Assembly (NCBI RefSeq): GCF_033568475.1
Contig: NC_133121.1
Coordinates: forward strand, 131,286,375 to 131,350,374
Reading direction: 5' to 3'
From: Henckelia pumila
Lineage: Eukaryota > Streptophyta > Magnoliopsida > Lamiales > Gesneriaceae
DNA length: 64,000 nt
Each line of letters opens with the position of its first letter. Position 1 is the stretch's first letter. The translations under genes were made by a program, and so were the position numbers. The notes below the pieces were generated by a model. That model made no database searches. It had not been told where the DNA came from and saw nothing but the letters and a program-made list of their open reading frames with translations. Of the stretch, positions 34,385 to 45,529 are shown piece by piece.

Positions 34385-36228
34385 AACTCATAATATATAT
34401 TTTCTAAAAAATAAAAAAAATCTAGCAAGTTGCATGCAAGATGGCGTGCCACGTGGACAGATGATGTAACTGTATAAAGAAAATTTGCTTTGAAAAAGTC
34501 ATAGCCACCATCGATGAATTTTAATAGCCTTGTTAATTTAAGTTAGCAATACAGATAACCATCACACCAACACTTAATTTAAATAATTAATGCAATTAAA
34601 TATTGTTTAGTATGGGGAGAAAAAACCCACCAATTTCATACTACTACTACACAATATATATTTCGCCGGTGATTTTTAACTTATATAGCCTCAATAATTT
34701 TTTGTAAGCCAATCAATGATTGCCTATATAGTGCTACGTTGAACACTTAATTTTTACGTGTTTAATTAAATCATAAATTTGGGTCAAACTAAACATCCAC
34801 ACAGTTAAGAGAAATCAATCATATAACTTGAATTATATATGAATGACTCGTAGCTAGCTAGGTAAAGGATTTATATTTGCAAAAAAAAAAAAAAAACAAA
34901 TACAATATAATTTGAGTGATAATGGAATAAATTAATTTTGACTCAATTGTTTTTAAAAAATAATATGGAATATATAAGGACTCAAATTATGATTCGAATT
35001 TAAAACTAAAGGATAATTTTTAACCCAATTAGTAAATCTTGTCACAATCTTTTCTCTCCTTTTGTGTTGGTTTTAGTGAAAGTTGGCGGATTGGTTTTCT
35101 TCACAATAATGATTGATTGTTGTTCAAACTCATTTTTCAATCGATAATTGTCTTAATTTCCTTTTAATATAGGACATTTAATTCAATCCATTAGTGACAG
35201 TGATTAAAGCTGATATTGGCACGCTAAGTTGTTCAATGGTTTTCTGATATATTTGCCAAAAATTTGGATATTCGAAAAGATTACTGAAATTATATCATTT
35301 GGAAATTAAATCGAGTTAATTAGCTCATTTGGGCACTTCTATAATCAGCTCAAAATTTAATAGTGCTGGTGTAATTTAAAAAAGAACCTAAAAAGTTAGA
35401 GAAACAAATAGTGATATGTAGGTGTGCATAATTCCTTTTATTTCGTCTTTCAAAAGCAACCTTTCTTGTTGGGCATGTCACCCTTTGGTTTCCACGCCCT
35501 TTTTTTTTATCTTATGTGCGAAAACCTCTTTTCATTTTTTTTCCTTTTTTTTTTTTTGAAAAAAGGTTGTAACCCACAATACATCAATTAAATCATTAAA
35601 CTTCCCATGAAGCATGTCTTAAAGATTACATATAAATTTTCATTTGCTTCCAAGAATTCTCAATACGAGTCCATTGAAAAGGATGGATTTTTGTTTAAAA
35701 TAAAAAAAACAAAAACAAAAACAAAAGTTGAATTATGCAAAATGGGGTCAAAGACATTGAATGTATCGAGTGATGGAGTTTGAATTTGTAACAAAAAATT
35801 AATGACATCTACAATTTCAATTGATTTTCTTTTGTATATATTTTTTTCCATAGTGAAAATGTTTCCGTAAATGACCACGCTCATTTCTTCGATTCATATG
35901 AGAAATAAAGGAGAATCTAGAAATTAAAATAAATTAAATAAATATCCAAATATACGATGAAATCAATGGAACAAGTCTTTTAATTTATATTTCCCCATAT
36001 CAAATAATTTCCATAAACACCCCGTAATTCCCATAAATACCCTTGATTGTAACTCCGATTTTTCTAATGTCCACTGATTAAACAAATGATCATTAGACCC
36101 AGCTCATATATCCTCTTACCAATTATTTTTTAACACAATAACACACGCAATTCTTTCATGACACACACACACACATATATATACAAGAAACTTGAGAAAG
36201 CAAAACAGTTGTAATAACACTACAAGAC
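33797..36228. other. Upstream flank of XTH, AT-rich
   Basis: Only microsatellites (a TA run at about 34348-34381), homopolymers and no supported gene are visible. The last 100 bp carry CA/TA repeats just before the XTH start. Confidence 0.5.
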
Positions 36229-38970
36229 ATGGATAAGTTCCCCTATTCTATGTCTTTCTTCCTTGTTCTAATTCAAGTATCATACATAACATTCGCTGCT
36301 GCAGGCTTCAACGTATCCACCATCCCGTTCAACAGAGGCTTCACTAATTTATTCGGCGATTCGAATATCGTCCGCTCCGCCGATGATCGGTCCGTTCAAC
36401 TCCACCTCAACCAATTCACAGGCTCCGGTTTTAAATCCTCCGACCTCTACAACCATGGCTTCTTCAGCGCAAAAATAAAGCTCCCGTCGGATTATACCGC
36501 CGGAATCGTTGTCGCGTTCTATGTACGTATAAATATATATATATATATATAAATTTTTCAGCTGCCCAATTAATGATATTCACCAAAAATAAAAAAACAA
36601 AAACAACTAAAATCCGGTACGTCGGGAACGAGTTGGAAAAATATTGTTGGGCAGCTGAAATGTTATATATATATAACGTGTAACAATTTACATGGCTTTA
36701 CGTACATATATACTAAATAGTATATAATTGATCATTATATATATGTATGCAGACGACAAATGGAGATATATTTCGAAAGACGCACGACGAATTGGACTTC
36801 GAGTTCTTGGGGAATATAAAAGGAAAAGCGTGGAGGTTTCAGACAAATATGTATGGAAACGGGAGCACAGATAGAGGGAGAGAAGAGAGATACTACCTTT
36901 GGTTCGATCCTTCCAAAGAATTCCATCGTTACAGCATACTATGGACCACTAACAAAATCATGTACGTAATTTTTTTATTTTTATTTTTTTAATTCTTATT
37001 TTTTAACCAAAAATTTCAAAACATATACATCTCCCTCTTGCAACGGACACTTTTAATTCACTTGTATAATTGTCAATTGCTTCCTCGCATAGAATTTGAC
37101 CCATTCAAGGTTAATTTATACACTCGGCGTAATTAATAATTTCTGTCAATTAATTGTGTTCGTCATCTACTAACCGATACTAGGAAATAAAGTAATTACT
37201 ATTAGATATATAGTTTAAAAAAGTATATTTGAATCAGAATACAACGATATAAGGAAACTGTCGCACAATCGATAGTACTTGAGTATAGACTCGAGATTTG
37301 CTTATTTCGATCCAAAAAATTACAAATAAACTACCAAATTTATATATCGAACACTAACAAACTCATGTACGTAAGTTTTTTTTTAATTTATTAAATTCTT
37401 ATTTTTACCAAAAAAATCAAACATATACATCTCCTGCTTGCAACGGCCTCTTTTCACATGTATAATTGTCAATTGCTTCCTTGCATAGAATTAATTGACC
37501 CATTCAAGATTAATTTATACACTCAGCATAGTTAATAATTAATTTGTGTCAACGAATTGCATGTGGTCGTCATCTAATAACCGATAATAGAAATAAAGTA
37601 TTTACTATTAGATATATAATTTAAAAAGTATATTTATGTGTCGAGATAAGGCAGGAGATGGTGGTTAATTAATTCAAAAAAAAATTATTTGAAATGAATC
37701 GAAAATAATGGATGCTCACATGCAAAAAGGGATAATATATATATGGGCATATCATTAATCAGCCTAAAAGGTGTTTTTTAGGTTTGATGTCAAAGGAAAA
37801 CGTATGTGGTTCCATGTTTTAGCGTAATTAGGTGGTTATCATAAGCTCCCATCACCACTCATATTATATATAATTCACATTTTATTTCAATAGTTTTATT
37901 AGATTAACTTTCATATAATTTTATAATAAAGAAAAGAATATGTTGAGAATACATATAGATATAAAACTCATTTCATTCTTATTGTAGCTATTATGATTAA
38001 TATTTGGAAAAGAAAATATTGTATATACTCTTATCATTACTGATATATAGGATCATTCATGGCAAATCACAATATCAGAAAAAGGAAGATATACACTCAA
38101 TTATGATAGATTTTTTTTAACCGAGAAAGATAATTAATAATTAATATAGAAATACAATAATTTATGATGAATTTTCCACCTACGATCCGATCTTCTTGGC
38201 TTTTTCCCAAAAGTTTTATAAAGATGAAATAATCCAGCTATAGTGTTATAATTAGAGTCAAAAGTTGTTCTCTACATCAACCACACGCAAAATCATATGA
38301 TGTTTTTGGGTCGGATATTAAAGTAGCTTGTAATCATAGTTGGTCACTATACCCCTTCAATTAATTCATTTCAATTTTTTTATAAAGTAAATATGTGAAA
38401 CAGATCAATCCGATTAAATAAATATCCAATTCTTATTCTTGCAGATTTTATATAGACGATGTCCCTATCCGGGATATGGTACGTAACGAGGCCATGGGGG
38501 GCGATTTCCCGTCGAAGCCTATGGGATTATACGCGACCATTTGGGATGGCTCCGACTGGGCTACTTCCGGCGGCAAGTACAGGGCTAATTACAAGTACGC
38601 GCCGTTTGTGGCGGAATTTAACGACCTCGTTCTCCAGGGATGCGTGTCGGATCCGCTAGAAGAGGTGATCGACGCGGGCTGTGCTGAAAAAGATAGACAA
38701 CTTGCAAATGCTGATTTTGCTAATATAACCCCTAAACAGAGGTTGTCCATGAAAAGATTTAGGAGCAAGTATGTGTATTATTCCTATTGTTACGATATCG
38801 TGAGGTATCCGGTGGCTCCGCCGGAATGTGACGTTGATCCGGCGGAGAGGAGACGGTACAAGGACAATGGACGGTTGAAGTTCGACAAGTTTCATAGGAG
38901 GAGTTACAAGAGAAGAGGTGAGATTTTGAGAGCTAAACGTTATGATCAAAACGAAGACGACGAAGATTGA
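36229..38970 (+). CDS. XTH: Xyloglucan endotransglucosylase/hydrolase (XTH, group III type)
   Basis: Exons 36229-36522, 36753-36961 and 38445-38970 join to a 342-residue protein. XTHs cut and rejoin xyloglucan in the cell wall. A signal peptide covers about residues 1-25. The active-site motif HDELDFEFLG lies at 109-118, with E111 and E115 as nucleophile and acid/base. An N-glycosylation site (NGS) is at 134-136. The C-terminal XET domain holds YYSYCYDIVRYP and a long basic and acidic tail ending NEDDED. The tail and the sequence around VRSADDRSV and WFDPSKEFHRYSILW resemble Arabidopsis XTH27-XTH30, a group mostly acting as transglucosylases. Introns 1 and 2 contain a foldback and a tandem duplication (separate entries). 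Confidence 0.93.
36556..36660. repeat. Foldback element in XTH intron 1
   Basis: TTTCAGCTGCCCAA (36556-36569) is perfectly mirrored by TTGGGCAGCTGAAA (36647-36660), with partial pairing further inside. The span is about 105 bp. It may be a tiny MITE. Whether it folds in the pre-mRNA is unknown. Confidence 0.65.
36951..37630 (+). repeat. Tandem duplication in XTH intron 2 copying the splice donor
   Basis: The block starting AACAAAATCATGTACGTAA at 36951 recurs as AACAAACTCATGTACGTAA at 37356, 405 bp later, and homology continues for about 270 bp (for example GTATAATTGTCAATTGCTTCC in both). The copy includes the last 11 nt of exon 2 and its GT donor, creating a decoy 5' splice site inside the intron. 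Confidence 0.8.
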
Positions 38971-39304
38971 ATTGAAATTCATATCATACAACAAATTAAG
39001 TTCATGTATAGCGGTATATACACATGATTTTTTATGTTTATTTCTGTCTTTTTTGATTTTTTTTGTATTTAAAATTTGTTTGGGATATAAATTTACACGT
39101 GGGAGCATTAGATTGGAGAGAATATTCTTTTAGTTGTTTTTTTAGCTTGTAAAATAAAAGTATATTGTTCAAGGGACGTGGAATAAAGTTGTGTGCTATT
39201 TATGGAAGTTTTACAATATGGTCTCTAATATAAGAGTGTTTGCTCTTGCATTTGGGGGCGTGTCACCTATGCAAAGTACAAAATTTTAATATGAAAAATG
39301 CTGA

Positions 39305-39412
39305 ATTAGTGTTTGCAAATTTTAAATATAAGTGATTATGAGATTTTTCTTCACAAATTTATTAAGAAAAAAAATTCATAATCACTTATTTTTAGAGGTT
39401 GCAAACATTATC
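39305..39412. repeat. Harbinger-like MITE, worn copy
   Basis: TTAGTGTTTGCAAATTTTAAA at the left is mirrored by AGAGGTTGCAAACATTATC at the right, and ATAAGTGATTATG by CATAATCACTTAT inside. It is a diverged sister of the element at 39503. Confidence 0.7.
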
Positions 39413-39502
39413 TTAATCTAATTTCTAAATTATTCAAAGACGTGAATCCTGACTCAAACTTTACTGAAAAATGAAAAAAAAATCAAGTGGTAATGCTACT
39501 AA

Positions 39503-39608
39503 GGTAGTGTTTGCAACCTCTAAAAATAAGTGATTATGAAGATTCTTTTCACAAAATTATGAAAATAATATCCATAATTACTTATTTTTAGAGATTGCAA
39601 ACACTACC
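39503..39608. repeat. Harbinger-like MITE with TAA target duplication
   Basis: GGTAGTGTTTGCAACCTC is mirrored by GAGATTGCAAACACTACC, the whole 106 bp is nearly palindromic, and TAA flanks both ends. TIRs of the GGnnnTGTTTG type with a 3-bp TAA duplication indicate PIF/Harbinger (Tourist-like). Confidence 0.85.
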
Positions 39609-40079
39609 TAAGAATTGAAAATAACAATGGCCACCACTTTCCTTTTGTCCCAATAAGCTGGAAACATTTATTGGGCTTTCACGCATTTGGTTGTGGGCTG
39701 AAATTTAATCTTTTTCTAGGACTAACAGGGAGATCCTTATTTTGAAAAGCACATAAGCTCTTTTTCCAAATTTCACAATAAAAATAATAATTAGATGTTT
39801 GAGGCAAGGCAGATAATTCCCGGCAGGTTAAATATTATTGGGCTGAAGCCCAGTCTAACACACACACAAACGCTGTGTAATTTCAGAAAACAGTTCTGAG
39901 ACCCAATCTAACAACTGGGACTGAGTTTTATACACAAACATTGTGGGCTTAATTATATATGTATTGGGCTGATTTAAATAAATGTTTTTTTGGCCCATAC
40001 AACTTTCTTTTTGGGTTTTTGAAATATGCCCAAAATTTATCCAATTATAAAGTGACGCATTTTGGAGAGTTACTACTGT

Positions 40080-40640
40080 TAGGGATGTAAATGAGTCGAA
40101 CGGTTTGCGAGCTGTTCAAGTCTCGACTCGTTAAAAGCTCGTTCGAACTCGTTTAATGAGGTTCATTAAGGCAAACGAACCAAGTTCGAGCTTTACAATA
40201 TTCGGCTCGTTAGCTCATGAATATGATCGTTAACAGGCTCGTTAACAAGCTCGTAAGTCATCTCTTAGACAGAAATAATAATAATATTGATATTTAATTT
40301 ATAAATTTACATTTTACTTATGAAAAATATTGAAAAATCTATAAAAATAAATTTATTAGAATAAAATTACAAATTTTAATAATAATATTATATTTTTTTT
40401 CAAATATATAATTTTATTTTTAATTAATTTAATAAATATTTAAATTTATAATTTAAATATATTAAGCCCGTTTAGGCTCGATAAAAAATCGAAAAAACTC
40501 GCGAGCGATAAATATATTCGTTAAATAAGATCGGGATCGACTCGGTTATAAATAAACCGAGCTTGACTCACTCGGCTCGGCTCGGCTCCTCGGCTCCTCG
40601 ACTCGAATCCTCGACTCGACTCCACTCGTTTACGTCCCCA
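40080..40640. mobile_element. hAT-like non-autonomous element (GCTCGTT-rich), worn
   Basis: The element starts TAGGGATGTAAATGAG and ends CTCGTTTACGTCCCCA, with GAGCTCG and CTCGTT motifs throughout and an AT-rich centre. The 8-bp flanks ACTACTGT and GTTCCTGT agree in 5 positions. It is a sister of the element at 55484-56338. Confidence 0.7.
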
Positions 40641-40958
40641 GTTCCTGTCCTGTCCTCAGGTTCCCTTTGCGAGGCAGCCGAAGTTAAAGAGACACCATCA
40701 CGGAAAAATTGGGAGCTTGTGATGGAAATTTACCCAAATTCGAAGAGAAACGGGAGAGAAATCAAGAATGGGGAGGGAAATTGAGATCAATATATTCGGT
40801 TTCGATAAAGATCCGTGTTTTGTGCTTCCAATGTCACTATCAATCAAAGAAAAATAAATATCCGAATCACACGCTTGCTTCTTCCGCCACCCATTTCAAG
40901 ATTTCTAGTTTTGTAAGATTTTCCATTGTGTTCTCCGACTGGTAGCCTTCCCGAACCC
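40641..40958. promoter_or_regulatory. Promoter/5' UTR region of the first EF-hand gene
   Basis: About 320 bp lie between the hAT-like element and the ATG at 40959. I see no clear TATA box. Part of it is probably 5' UTR. The hAT-like insertion therefore forms the upstream border of this promoter. Confidence 0.35.
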
Positions 40959-42160
40959 ATGGGACAGATTCTTGCTAAATTCCAAGGTAAATTTTCTTTA
41001 ATCGCGCTTAATTGTTGGATGTCCCTCTTGAAATTACAAGGAAACTGGTAAAATTTGCGGGTTTCCATAATCGTTAAAGCTTTTTGACTTTTGTTGATAT
41101 AAGTAGCGAAATTCTTAATGGGATTTTACTTTTCCGATCTAAGAGCTGTCGGATCCAAATTTCGATGCTTTCAGTCTTGCCTATTTAATTTTCAAAATTT
41201 CAAACCAAAATAAAGCAAATGGCCATTTTCTAATCCTTGGATAGTTGAATTCAAGCAGACTACAATGTTGATTTATCTATCCAAATGACAGAATCTTGTT
41301 AAACACAAGTCCCTTCAAGATTTGGGAACAAGATGTGAACTTGTCTTGTGAAACATCACCGAGCGGCAATCGTAGTTGTTCTAACAAAATCGATTGAATA
41401 TTATGCTTATGCAGGAGAGGATTGGAAAGAAAGGCAGATACGAGCAATATCCAACAAAGTTTTTGATCGTGTGAACCGAGATTCCGATAGGGCTAGTCTG
41501 AGTTTTGAGGAGCTTTATATAGCTGTGTTACTCGTATATAAGTGAGAAGCTTCATCTGCTTGATGTCCTATCCATATCCATTTTACACAATAGCTCTGTT
41601 AATTTCTCCATTTTCCAAGTCTTTTACATTGTGGGGTGGTTCTGAAATTGTTAGATTCCATCTTTGCAGTGACATTAACAAGCGTTTGCCTGGTCCGCAT
41701 TTCGATCCCCCCACAAAGGAACAAGTGAAGAATCTGATACTGGTAAGTTATAGACTTTCCATTTTCACATACATTGATGCTCTTCCATTCGTGTTTCGAA
41801 ACGCTACCATGACTCCGTTGTTCCATCCATAACAAAACTGTTTCAAGTTCGCGTTAGACTTATATTGGAAATTATATTTTTTGTAACTTGTAGGAGTCTG
41901 ATATGAATCTTGATGGTGAACTGGACCGTACAGAGTTCGTGAACTTCATCCAGCATATAACAAGAGATACATTTGTGACAGTGAGCCGGGGACTGATCAT
42001 TGCTTTGGTTGCAGCTCCTACTTTGGCTTTGTTAACTAAAAGGACAACAGAGAACGTCCCCGGCGTGGGAAAGGTGGTGCAGAAAATACCCACTTCTGTC
42101 TACGCATCACTCGTGACGCTTGTGGTTGTTGCATTACAACAAAGTTCAGAGAATGTGTGA
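40959..42160 (+). CDS. EF-hand membrane-associated protein, copy 1
   Basis: Exons 40959-40986, 41415-41541, 41670-41742 and 41894-42160 join to 164 residues. MGQILAKFQ at the start has the Gly2 of an N-myristoylation signal. One canonical EF-hand loop, DMNLDGELDRTE (79-90), has acidic residues at positions 1, 5 and 12. A possible degenerate loop lies near 30-41 (NRDSDRASLSFE). Two hydrophobic stretches (about 109-123, LIIALVAAPTLALLT, and about 145-157, VYASLVTLVVVAL) suggest membrane insertion. It resembles plant EF-hand family proteins such as, from memory, At1g64850; their biochemical role is not known to me. Calcium binding is inferred from the loop. A near-identical tandem copy follows in the same orientation. 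Confidence 0.85.
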
Positions 42161-43079
42161 GGGGTTCACCTCCTAGCAAACTTGTTATTGCATCATGAAT
42201 ACTCATAAACTAGTACAGAATCTCAAAAGGATATATGCTTGAATTTAGCTATTTGGTTATAGTAGTCCTATTTTGTGGTCTAGGAGTCTGTAATAACTTC
42301 TGAAGTACTTTCCTCAGAACACTCTTTACCAGAAACAGAGAGTATTTGAACTAAGCTCACCAGTGTGCTTTGTAAAGTGAAATAATACGTTTGAAGCCGG
42401 TCTAGTCCTTGGGCTGAATTTCTATACATATATTGTGGGCCTGGTTGTTTTTTTATGAATAATATTTAGCCCAGATTGATCCAGCATGAGTTCAGCCCAA
42501 ATTTGATCCAATCATTAATTCATGATGTGGATGGTTTGTAGAGATAGTGGTGGGCCGTGACCCCAGCCATTGGAGGGGAGAGCGACTGATATACTCATTA
42601 AAGAAAATAATTGCTAATAAAATTATTAAAAATCTAAGCACAACATTCCTGAGTGGCAAGGACAAAATACTCTGAAATAATAGTAAATAGTTTTTTTAAT
42701 TATTAAAAAACAAATTTCACAAATATCTCCCTATAAAATCACACAAAATGCATGATCTTTGGACAGAAAAATAGACTCACATCCAAAATATAACGAAATT
42801 TACATAAATATCCTAAATAAATTAAAAATTAGACAAAGTGAAGATTTGATGATTGGTTCATGTTTTTTAAAGATAAAAAATGATATACTGATTTCAATGT
42901 TTCTTGTGGTTAGTGCGCACATCACTCTCAAACAAAAATGTATCCCAAAATTCCAAATCACGCGCTTTGATTGTTCCGACAATAAACTTGAGCCCATTAA
43001 TTTCAAGTTTTGGAAGCTTCTTTTTCATTGTGCTCTCTCACTTGTAAAACTTGTGTCTTAAGTCCTCAGAAAGAAAACC
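42161..43079. other. Spacer between the tandem EF-hand genes
   Basis: The 3' UTR of copy 1, AT-rich spacer and the upstream region of copy 2. The last 150 bp before each ATG resemble each other only weakly. No other feature is seen. Confidence 0.5.
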
Positions 43080-44257
43080 ATGGGACAGATTCTTGAAAAA
43101 TTCCAAGGTAAATCATCTTTAATTACCATTCAATTGTTGAATTTCCCTTTTCAAATCACTTGGAATATATGTATTATATGGTATAACACATCGGTTTCTG
43201 GTTTCTTGCGTGGTTGAAGTTTAAGTAAATCCACCCCCAGCTTTTTGAGTTTTATTCATGTATATGTAGAAATTGAATTTCTAGGAGCTCTTGAATCCAA
43301 ATTCCGATGCTTTTTTGTCTCGATCAATCAAGTTTCAATGTTCGACCCAAATTACAGCAAGTTCCCACCATCCAAATTCTTGGGTAGTTGAATCTGAAGC
43401 TGATTGTAACGTTGACTTCTACATTGAAATGAATTCAGTGATCCCATCACATAATCTTTATAGCTTGTTTGTATAGAGTCCTGTTAAAATACGAGTCCCT
43501 TTAGGATTTTGGAAGCCAAAAATCTAAAACCAGATGAAACTTCTTGTAATATCAAGCATCGAAGTTATGCTATTATGCTTATGCAGGGGAGGATTGGAAA
43601 GAGAGGCAGATTCGGGCGATAACCGACAGAGTGTTTGATTATGTGAACCAAGATTCCGACAGGGCTAGTCTAACGTTTGAGGAGCTTTATATTGCTGTGT
43701 TACTTGTATACAAGTGAGAGGTTTCATCTGAGCATGATGTCCTATCCATATATTTTGACAGTAATTTTGTTAATTTCTCCATTTTTCAATTTCATTGGGC
43801 TGTTATTCGGAATTGTTTTCATCTTTGCAGTGACATTAATAAACGTTTGCTTGGTTCACATTTCGACCCCCCAACAAAGGAACAAGTAAAAACTCTGTTG
43901 CTGGTGAGTATAATTTTTCCATTCTCACACACGCTATTATCGACTTTCCACTGCACTTGCTGAAAATGATGTTTTTTTTGTGACGTATAGGAGAGTGATA
44001 TGAATCTTGATGGCGAACTGGACCGTGCAGAATTCGTGAATTTCATCCTGCACGTTACAAGAGATACATTTGTGACTGTGAGCCGGGGATTGGTCATTAC
44101 TTTGGTTGCAGCTCCGACTGTGGCTTTGTTAACAAAAAGGACAACAGAGAATGTCCCCGGTGTGGGCAAGGTGGTGCAGAAAATACCCAACTCAGTCTAC
44201 GCATCGCTCGTGACCCTTGTGCTCGTTGCATTGCAACGAAATGCAGATAAGGTGTAA
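43080..44257 (+). CDS. EF-hand membrane-associated protein, copy 2
   Basis: Exons 43080-43107, 43587-43713, 43831-43903 and 43991-44257 have exactly the same lengths as in copy 1 (28, 127, 73 and 267 nt) and give 164 residues. The start is MGQILEKFQ, the EF loop is DMNLDGELDRAE, and the hydrophobic parts are LVITLVAAPTVALLT and VYASLVTLVLVAL. Both copies look intact and most differences are conservative, so both are probably under selection. Tandem duplication is the obvious origin. The intron phases agree. Confidence 0.85.
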
Positions 44258-45529
44258 GGGATCACTTGTGACTTGCGTTAATGTTCATAAACTAGTACAT
44301 AATCTCAAAAAGGCATAACGCTTGAATTTAGCAATTTTAGAATAGTAATCATGTTGTGTGTTTATAAGAACTTCCAAGTCACTCAAAAGTAGCTCACAGA
44401 TGGTTCGATCAAGCTTAGTCAGGCTACTGAAATAATTGTTCAAATAGAGCTCAAGAACATATAATCCAAAGTTCAGTTGAGCCAGATTTCTAATGTATAT
44501 TAAGGTAGTTTTTGCAACTTCTAAAAATAAATAATTATCGATTTAAAGGTTGCAAACGCTACTTGATATTTTTCTTATCATAAATTTTATAGAATTTTAT
44601 TAATACTCGAAGGAAAAAATACCCATTTCAGGGGGGTCACAGGCGGTAGTTGAACACATCTCGGTTCCGGAAAGAAGCCATTTTGTGATATCATGGGAAA
44701 CTTTCGAGCACTTATCAAGGAATAGTTATTGCCTAATTCACCAAGTACATCATCTTTCATGCTTGCTAAAAATGGATCTCAGCAGATTACCTTGTACTAT
44801 TCTGTAAATATTACAAGTTCCAAATGAAGAACGAAACTACAAGGGCCAAATAGCGATCTGCTCAAACCAAAACAATTAGGTACCTTGAATAAATGAACTT
44901 CATTCAAATAAACTACGAACAACTGCAAAACCTATAGGTACCGTTTGGTACATGAGATGAAAGTGGGATGAAACACAAATTTTTACTCATCTCATATTTC
45001 TCTCATTTTTTTTATTAACCCAATGATATCTCATGGTCCGGTATGAGATTAAATGTAGGCTTGATGACAAATACCTCTTCACCCATGGTATTAGTGGAGG
45101 ATGAGTGTCATATAAGTGAAATTGTGTGAAATTGACAATGATAATTAAGAGAATAAACACAATAATCCTACAAAATCAAAAACATACAAAACAACATATT
45201 ATTCATAACTATGTCTTGCTTATCCATATCTCATCATGTTTTTATTCATCTATCGTACATCTCATCCATGATACTATACAGTATCATAGAGGAAGTGTCA
45301 CAAGGGTGGTTCTACATAGTAAGACAAAATAACAATATACAAAATATTTGATCATCCTTGTCACCCTTGTGATCACTGCTGATGTGGATACAGCACTCGT
45401 ATTATGATGATAACAAGAGAGAGAGACACAAAGGGCGTTGATGACAGATACCCATAACACTCTTGAAATGGTTATACAGTTACCCATGACACCATTCGCC
45501 ATGGGCGGATATGAACCAGGTTAATGGTA
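44258..45529. other. Intergenic between EF-hand copy 2 and the minus-strand small gene
   Basis: It includes a small MITE (44504-44563) and, around 44938-45330, DNA with GGTACCGTTTGGTACATGAG and ATGAGATG/CATCTCAT motifs that may be another worn TIR element. The 3' UTR of the minus-strand gene probably lies at its right end. Confidence 0.5.
44504..44563. repeat. Short Harbinger-like MITE remnant
   Basis: GGTAGTTTTTGCAACTTC after TAA is mirrored by AAAGGTTGCAAACGCTACTT. Only 60 bp, it looks like an internally deleted relative of the element at 39503. Confidence 0.65.

Larger units (their letters stand above)
38971..40079. other. XTH 3' region and spacer with two MITEs
   Basis: The XTH 3' UTR is followed by two related short MITEs (39305-39412 and 39503-39608) and DNA with no gene. 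Confidence 0.6.
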
